DNA of 20,450 bases from Frondihabitans sp. (GTDB taxonomy: Bacteria > Actinomycetota > Actinomycetes > Actinomycetales > Microbacteriaceae). Location: the NCBI GenBank assembly GCA_025464735.1, contig JAODMX010000446.1:1-20450 (forward strand), in the 5' to 3' direction. This document shows, one piece after another, positions 16,713 to 20,450 of this stretch. The notes below the pieces were generated by a model. The model worked only from the letters and a program-made list of their open reading frames with translations. It did not search any database and was not told the origin of the DNA. Each line of letters begins with the position of its first letter. The first letter of the stretch is position 1. Both the position numbers and the translations under genes were made by a program.

Positions 16713-16780
16713 CTAAACCCTCACCGGTGGCTGTCGCGATGGTCCTAGGACCACCGCGACAGCCACGTCCGAGGGTTTAG
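16713..16780. repeat. 68-bp palindromic repeat, copy 2 (3' end of mutM)
   Basis: The same element as at 8924-8991, with the same length and the exact centre at 16746/16747 (CCTAGG). It has the same CTAAACCCTC/GAGGGTTTAG ends, and 29 of 34 positions pair by my count. Read in mutM direction it also shares CTCCG immediately before the repeat with copy 1 in lipA direction, which suggests the mobile or duplicated unit extends slightly beyond the palindrome. Here it overlaps the coding end of mutM and provides its TAG. It lies between two genes read in the same direction, so it may lower or process the message before smc. Confidence 0.9.
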
Positions 16781-17753
16781 CGGAGGGGCGGCGGGGCTGG
16801 CAGCGGGGACAGAAGTGACTGGAGCGGTTCATGAACGGAGCGCGCGCGATGAGCGTGCCGCAGCGCGGGCACGGTTTGCCCTGCTGCCCGTACACATTCA
16901 GGCTGTGCGCGAAGTAACCGGACTGCCCGTTCACGTTGACGTACTGCTGATCGAAACTCGTCCCGCCCTCGGCCAGAGCCTTGAAAAGCACCGCTCGGAT
17001 CTCGACCAGCAGAAGGCCGGCCCGCCGGCGCGACAACGACGCGCACGGCTGGTCGAAGTGGATCTTGGCCGCCCAAAGCGACTCGTCGGCGTAGATGTTG
17101 CCGATCCCCGACACAAGGCCCTGGTCGAGCAAGGCCCGCTTCACGCCCGAACGGCGGGCGAGAAGCCGGGCGAAGAACAGGCGCTCATCGAAGGCGGGGT
17201 CGAGAGGATCGCGGGCGATGTGGGCGACCTGGTGCGGAATGCGCGTGACCCAGGGCGCAGGATCCTCGGGGCCCAGATCTCCGTCGAGGTCATGACCAAG
17301 AATGGTCGGCGACGCATACCCGGCGGCTCGGCCGTCGGAGGTGGCCTCGGTCGCGTCGAGGGCCATGGAACCGAAGATTCGCTGGTCGACGAAGGCGAGC
17401 CGCAGCGAGCCGTGCGCCGGGTGCACGAGGTCGAGCCGGATCCGGAGCAACCGGTCGTCTGGCTGCTCCCGCCCACGCAGCAGCACCTGCCCGCTCATGC
17501 CGAGGTGCACAACGAGGGCGTGCGACTCGTCGCCTCGCGTGGACGCCGAAGCGAACGGAAACCAGAGGAACTTGCCGCGGCGGACAGCCGAGAGGATCGT
17601 CGCGCCCGTCAGCCGATCGATGAAATCTTCGAGCGGCCCGTCATGGCGGCGCAGCGATCGTGGTTCGCGAACATCGACCGCAGTCACGACGGCCCCGGCC
17701 ACGGCGGGATGCAGGCCGACGCGAACGACCTCGGCCTCGGGGAGTTCGGGCAC
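16713..17753 (-). CDS. mutM: Formamidopyrimidine-DNA glycosylase MutM (Fpg) with repeat-encoded C-terminal tail
   Basis: MutM removes 8-oxoguanine and formamidopyrimidines and cuts the abasic strand. It starts with PELPE, where Pro2 is the nucleophile after Met removal and Glu3 is catalytic. Lys61 in GKFLWF matches the family lysine; the helix-two-turn-helix segment contains GIGNIYADE; the zinc finger uses Cys295, Cys298, Cys315 and Cys318. Homologues stop a few residues after the last cysteine. This protein continues to 346 residues because the frame enters the 68-bp palindrome, which encodes 22 residues (KPS...VVLGPSRQP...RV) and the TAG. The GTG start at 17753 directly abuts the rnc stop (TAGGTG), so translation is probably coupled to rnc. 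The tail is unlikely to affect catalysis; that is inference. Confidence 0.95.
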   Translation of the reverse strand: MPELPEAEVVRVGLHPAVAGAVVTAVDVREPRSLRRHDGPLEDFIDRLTGATILSAVRRGKFLWFPFASASTRGDESHALVVHLGMSGQVLLRGREQPDDRLLRIRLDLVHPAHGSLRLAFVDQRIFGSMALDATEATSDGRAAGYASPTILGHDLDGDLGPEDPAPWVTRIPHQVAHIARDPLDPAFDERLFFARLLARRSGVKRALLDQGLVSGIGNIYADESLWAAKIHFDQPCASLSRRRAGLLLVEIRAVLFKALAEGGTSFDQQYVNVNGQSGYFAHSLNVYGQQGKPCPRCGTLIARAPFMNRSSHFCPRCQPRRPSAKPSDVAVAVVLGPSRQPPVRV

Positions 17754-18476
17754 CTACGGGGTGCCGGCCGTGGTGGCGGAGTCGCTCAGCAAGGTCCATG
17801 CCTCGAGGGCGGCGGCCATCTCAGCCATCTTCTTGCTGCTCCCGATGCCCGTCGCGACATCGTCTTTGCCGAGGCGGACGATGGCATGGAAGCGCTTGTC
17901 GTGGTCGGGACCCGAGTCGGTGATGACGTAGTTGGGCATACCGCGGCCCAGAGCGCTGGAGAGTTCCTGAAGGCTCGTCTTCGGATCCATGGCCGCACCG
18001 AACCGATCGGGGTCGGCCAGGAGCGGCGCGATGAGCCGCATGACAAGACCAGTCGCCGCGACCGGGCCGGCATCGAGATAGGTCGCACCGATGATGGCCT
18101 CGACGGTGTCGGCCAGGATCGAGTGCTTCTCGCGGCCACCGGTCATCTCTTCGCCACGACCGAGGAGGATGTAGCGCCCCAGGCCGATGATGCGCGCCAC
18201 CTCTGCCAGGGCGACCGTCGAGACGAGGCTGGCGCGGCGCTTGGCCAGGTCGCCCTCGTCGAGGTCGGGGTTCTCGCGGTAGAGCATGACCGTCACGGCC
18301 TGCCCGAGGATGGAGTCGCCGAGGAACTCGAGGCGCTCGTTGTTGCGGATGCCGCCATGCTCGTACGCGTAGGAGCGGTGCGTGAGGGCGAGCTGGAGAA
18401 GCTCGGGAGTCACGTCGACATCGAGGTACGACACAAGATCAGCCCGGTCAGACGACTCTGACTCGGGCTGATTCAT
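17754..18476 (-). CDS. rnc: Ribonuclease III
   Basis: RNase III cleaves double-stranded RNA, including rRNA precursors. The 240-residue form has the signature NERLEFLGD at 46-54, the second acidic pair Asp123/Glu126 in DTVEAIIGATYLD, and a C-terminal double-stranded-RNA-binding domain from about 166 (DPKTSLQELSSALG to GSSKKMAEMAAALEAWTLL). The open frame extends upstream to 18626 through rpmF, but that part has no RNase III homology. ATGs at 18485 and 18476 are both possible, neither with a good Shine-Dalgarno sequence. The stop is immediately followed by the mutM GTG. rpmF ends about 35-45 bp upstream on the same strand. Confidence 0.95.
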   Translation of the reverse strand: MNQPESESSDRADLVSYLDVDVTPELLQLALTHRSYAYEHGGIRNNERLEFLGDSILGQAVTVMLYRENPDLDEGDLAKRRASLVSTVALAEVARIIGLGRYILLGRGEEMTGGREKHSILADTVEAIIGATYLDAGPVAATGLVMRLIAPLLADPDRFGAAMDPKTSLQELSSALGRGMPNYVITDSGPDHDKRFHAIVRLGKDDVATGIGSSKKMAEMAAALEAWTLLSDSATTAGTP

Positions 18477-18519
18477 GCGACTCATAGTACCGTCAGCGGG
18501 CTTGCGACCCGCGGAGTGG

Positions 18520-18723
18520 TCAAATGTCGGCGACCTTGCGGCCCTTGTACTCGAGGTACAGGGCGGTGCCGGCGCTGTCTTCGACGACCTTGGCGCGGTG
18601 CGGAAGGCTGTAGACGGTCTTGCCACCCTCGATGCTCTTGACGAGCGTGACGGGCGTGGCCTTCCACTGCGAACGGCGAGCGTGCGTGTTGGAGCGCGAC
18701 TGCTTCCTCTTGGGAACGGCCAT
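18520..18723 (-). CDS. rpmF: 50S ribosomal protein L32
   Basis: A 67-residue protein beginning [21 protein letters not shown], the hallmark N terminus of bacterial L32, and ending YKGRKVADI. It is a structural protein of the large ribosomal subunit. The usual two CxxC pairs of zinc-type L32 are absent, so this is the cysteine-free form that does not need zinc. I chose the ATG at 18723, preceded by a purine-rich GAGAAGAGAT, over the longer open frame to 18834, whose added residues have no L32 homology. The yceD gene ends 70 bp upstream and rnc follows, the standard order, so the three are likely one operon. Confidence 0.97.
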   Translation of the reverse strand: MAVPKRKQSRSNTHARRSQWKATPVTLVKSIEGGKTVYSLPHRAKVVEDSAGTALYLEYKGRKVADI

Positions 18724-18793
18724 GACTATCTCTTCTCTGTATCGGTGGCTTGGAGGTGCGGGCGCCGGAGCCTCGGTGGCTTCGGCACACACG

Positions 18794-19345
18794 TCAATCT
18801 GTTGGTTTGGAGTCCGTGTCGTTCGTCGTGTCACCGACGAGCTGACTCAAGGCCGACCAGCGCGGGTCGATCACTTCACGGGGGTGGTAGTCAACCATGT
18901 CTTCCACTCGCTCGCCCGTTTCGGGGTCGAGGCCAGGGCAGTCAGGCCGGCAAACCGGTTGGAAGGGCAGTGACAAAACCACTGCGTCTCTGACAACGGG
19001 TTCAAGATCCACGTGATCGTCTTGAACCTGATAGTCAAAAGCTTCCTCGTCAGAATACGCGAAAAGTTCTGCTAAATCGACCTCGACACTCAGCGCGATG
19101 GGTTTGAGGCAGCGGCTGCACTCCCCCACCGCCTCAGCGGAGACGTGTGCGGAGGTCAGAAGACCGTCGTGCAGACTCTCGATTCGGAGGTCAATGTCGA
19201 TGGTCGCGCCCTCGGGCACGGAGATGAGTCCCTCTCCGAGTTTGGAGGGGGTCACAACTTCGAGATCGCTTTCGCGCATCTCGCCCGGGCGGTGCATCAG
19301 GTCGTACACCGGAACGGTATAAGGGGTCTTCACGAAATGAGGCAC
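18794..19345 (-). CDS. DUF177 / YceD-family protein
   Basis: A 183-residue protein of the DUF177 (YceD) family, conserved in front of rpmF in bacteria and plants. The plant and E. coli members have been linked to 23S rRNA accumulation, so a role in large-subunit assembly is likely. The segment [16 protein letters not shown] has Cys76 and Cys79, and VCRPDCPGL has Cys132 and Cys136; the four may bind a metal. The HRPGEMRE segment near 18 is typical of actinobacterial members. It starts at a GTG (19345) without a Shine-Dalgarno sequence; a TAAGAT -10 box 8 bp upstream suggests a leaderless transcript. It heads the rpmF-rnc-mutM operon. Confidence 0.93.
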   Translation of the reverse strand: MPHFVKTPYTVPVYDLMHRPGEMRESDLEVVTPSKLGEGLISVPEGATIDIDLRIESLHDGLLTSAHVSAEAVGECSRCLKPIALSVEVDLAELFAYSDEEAFDYQVQDDHVDLEPVVRDAVVLSLPFQPVCRPDCPGLDPETGERVEDMVDYHPREVIDPRWSALSQLVGDTTNDTDSKPTD

Positions 19346-19353
19346 GAGGAAGA

Positions 19354-19359
19354 ATCTTA
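19354..19359 (-). promoter_or_regulatory. Candidate -10 box for a leaderless yceD-rpmF-rnc operon
   Basis: On the minus strand this reads TAAGAT, close to the TATAAT consensus with the key TA...T bases. It ends 8 bp before the GTG start of yceD, so transcription would start at or next to the start codon. No Shine-Dalgarno sequence is present in the gap, which agrees with leaderless translation. The -35 region is not a good match. Confidence 0.38.
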
Positions 19360-19397
19360 CGCGCCGACCGCGACTTGTGCACGCGATTCGCGGTCAC

Positions 19398-20450
19398 TCA
19401 GTCGGTCGTGCGCTGTCGCGGTTCGGCGAAGAGACTTCGGGGAGCCAGGGTCGCCCACAGGCGCACCGATCTCGGCGCCGAGGCCCGAAGCGCAGCAATG
19501 ACCGTCCGCGCTTCACCATGGACGTCGGAATCCGCAGGCTGGCCGCCGAATCTCTCAGCCTGGACGCGACCGAGCAGTCTGGCGAGCGCAGCCGCACCGA
19601 CCGGATCCAGCGCGCCACGAAGCAACCCAGCCGTCGCCTGGGGCGTCGCTCCCGGGTCGACCGGTGCCCCGAGGTCTCGGGCCGTGTCAACGACCTCGCG
19701 CCAGGCCTCGAGCGCAGCATCGGGCGGCCCGACTCCGAGTCGCCTTCGACGCCGCGCGCTCCGGAGGTACCAGGGAAACAGGCCCAGGATGATCAGGAGC
19801 GCGATCCCGAAGGCGACGAAGGCCGAGCTGTCAATGCCGGTGCCACCGGTGGTCGCCGTCGCCTCGGACGACGCGGACGAGACTCCGCTTGTCGCGGTCG
19901 CTGTCGGCGTCGCCACGGCCGACGACGTCGCCGTCGGCGCTACAGTCGCCGAGGTGGACGGCGAGCTCGTCGCGGATGGACTAGCCGTGGCCTGGGTCTG
20001 CTGCAGGTAGCTCGACGTCGTGCCCTGACCGACGGTCGGTTCGAACGGTACCCAGCCGAGTCCCTGGAAGTACAGCTCCGGCCAGGTGTGGAGGTCGTTG
20101 CTCGTGACGGTCCACTCGTCGGTGCTGCCGACTTCCTGGCCGGGCAGGAAGCCAACCGCGATGCGCGAGGGGATCCCGAGGGTCCGGGCCATCACCGCCA
20201 TCGCCGAGGCGAAGTGCACGCAGTAGCCGCTTTTGCGCTTGAGGAAGGTCTCGACCTCGTCGAGCCCGCTTCCGTCGTAGCCCTCCGCCACCGGCGTCTG
20301 TTCGGAGTAGGTGAAGTCGCCATCGCGGAAGTAGTCCTGGATCTCGACCGCGGCATCGAAGGGGTTCGCGGCTTTGACCGTGACCTTCTTCGCCAGCTTC
20401 GTGATCGACGAGGGCACGCCCTTGACGTCGAGATAGGGGGCGAGTGCCTT
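19398..20450 (-). CDS. Membrane transglutaminase-like protein, TgpA family (5' part outside window)
   Basis: The frame is open from the window edge to a TGA at 19398, giving 350 visible residues of the C-terminal part. The transglutaminase core shows the catalytic triad: Cys in SGYCVHFASAMAVMARTLGI (codon near 20220), His in SNDLHTWPELYF and an acidic residue in WVPFEPT. A Ser/Thr/Ala/Pro-rich linker of about 55 residues follows, then one transmembrane segment (AFVAFGIALLIILGLFPWYL), an RRRRR stop-transfer and a cytoplasmic domain of about 125 residues that fits the DUF4129 position. TgpA-type proteins have an N-terminal membrane bundle and are usually encoded after MoxR and DUF58 genes; that part would lie beyond 20450. 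The protease/transglutaminase core should face outside the membrane. It lies 52 bp upstream of yceD. Confidence 0.9.
   Translation of the reverse strand, partial: KALAPYLDVKGVPSSITKLAKKVTVKAANPFDAAVEIQDYFRDGDFTYSEQTPVAEGYDGSGLDEVETFLKRKSGYCVHFASAMAVMARTLGIPSRIAVGFLPGQEVGSTDEWTVTSNDLHTWPELYFQGLGWVPFEPTVGQGTTSSYLQQTQATASPSATSSPSTSATVAPTATSSAVATPTATATSGVSSASSEATATTGGTGIDSSAFVAFGIALLIILGLFPWYLRSARRRRRLGVGPPDAALEAWREVVDTARDLGAPVDPGATPQATAGLLRGALDPVGAAALARLLGRVQAERFGGQPADSDVHGEARTVIAALRASAPRSVRLWATLAPRSLFAEPRQRTTD

Noticed and set aside
13059..16748. A 1229-codon open frame on the plus strand across the whole of smc
   Set aside because: It is antisense to a full-length SMC with all motifs. Long antisense frames are expected from strong G/C third-position bias, and its protein has no recognisable domain.
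18477..18626. N-terminal extension of rnc through rpmF
   Set aside because: The added residues are an out-of-frame reading of rpmF and show no RNase III homology.
18724..18834. N-terminal extension of rpmF
   Set aside because: L32 begins MAVPKRK at 18723; the upstream residues overlap the end of yceD and are unlike the family.
19866..20000. Repetitive Ser/Thr/Ala/Pro codons in the transglutaminase gene as a possible DNA repeat
   Set aside because: The units are irregular. It is best explained as a flexible extracytoplasmic linker between the enzyme domain and the membrane segment.

Overview
The window is high-GC DNA, densely coded on both strands, with the gene set and order of an actinobacterium; gene content and protein style suggest Microbacteriaceae, but the genus cannot be fixed from the sequence. 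It is mostly a chromosomal housekeeping region. No tRNA, rRNA, CRISPR array, transposase, integrase or phage gene was seen.

Layout. The left end (1-5606) is the most accessory-looking part: a divergent EPSP-synthase-fold gene (cut by the window edge) and a YbdK-type carboxylate-amine ligase, then a short-chain dehydrogenase/LysR regulator pair and an FMN-dependent alpha-hydroxy-acid oxidase. From 5619 to 18723 lies a cluster that in many actinobacteria runs rpmF-rnc-mutM-smc-ftsY-ffh on one strand. Here all six genes are on the minus strand in that order, but extra genes separate them: prsW, a histidine phosphatase and a riboswitch-controlled terC lie between smc and ftsY, and lipB-lipA lies between ftsY and ffh. 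The right end holds a DUF177/YceD gene and the 3' part of a membrane transglutaminase gene cut by the window edge.

How the genes work together. Ffh and FtsY form the co-translational membrane targeting machine. YceD, L32 and RNase III serve ribosome and rRNA biogenesis. MutM and SMC maintain and organise the chromosome. LipB and LipA make the lipoyl cofactor in two consecutive steps. TerC is a probable Mn2+ exporter under a yybP-ykoY leader whose aptamer-closing strand also sequesters the terC Shine-Dalgarno sequence.

The most unusual signals are: (1) two copies of an exactly 68-bp, centrally symmetric palindrome (8924-8991 and 16713-16780), which carries stop codons in all three frames on both strands and supplies the last 22 residues and stop codon of mutM; (2) an EPSP-synthase-like protein whose shikimate-3-phosphate contacts and C-terminal catalytic lysine are replaced and which runs on past the normal end of the family; (3) an SDR without its Tyr/Lys catalytic pair, preceded by a perfect ATAC-N7-GTAT LysR-type operator.
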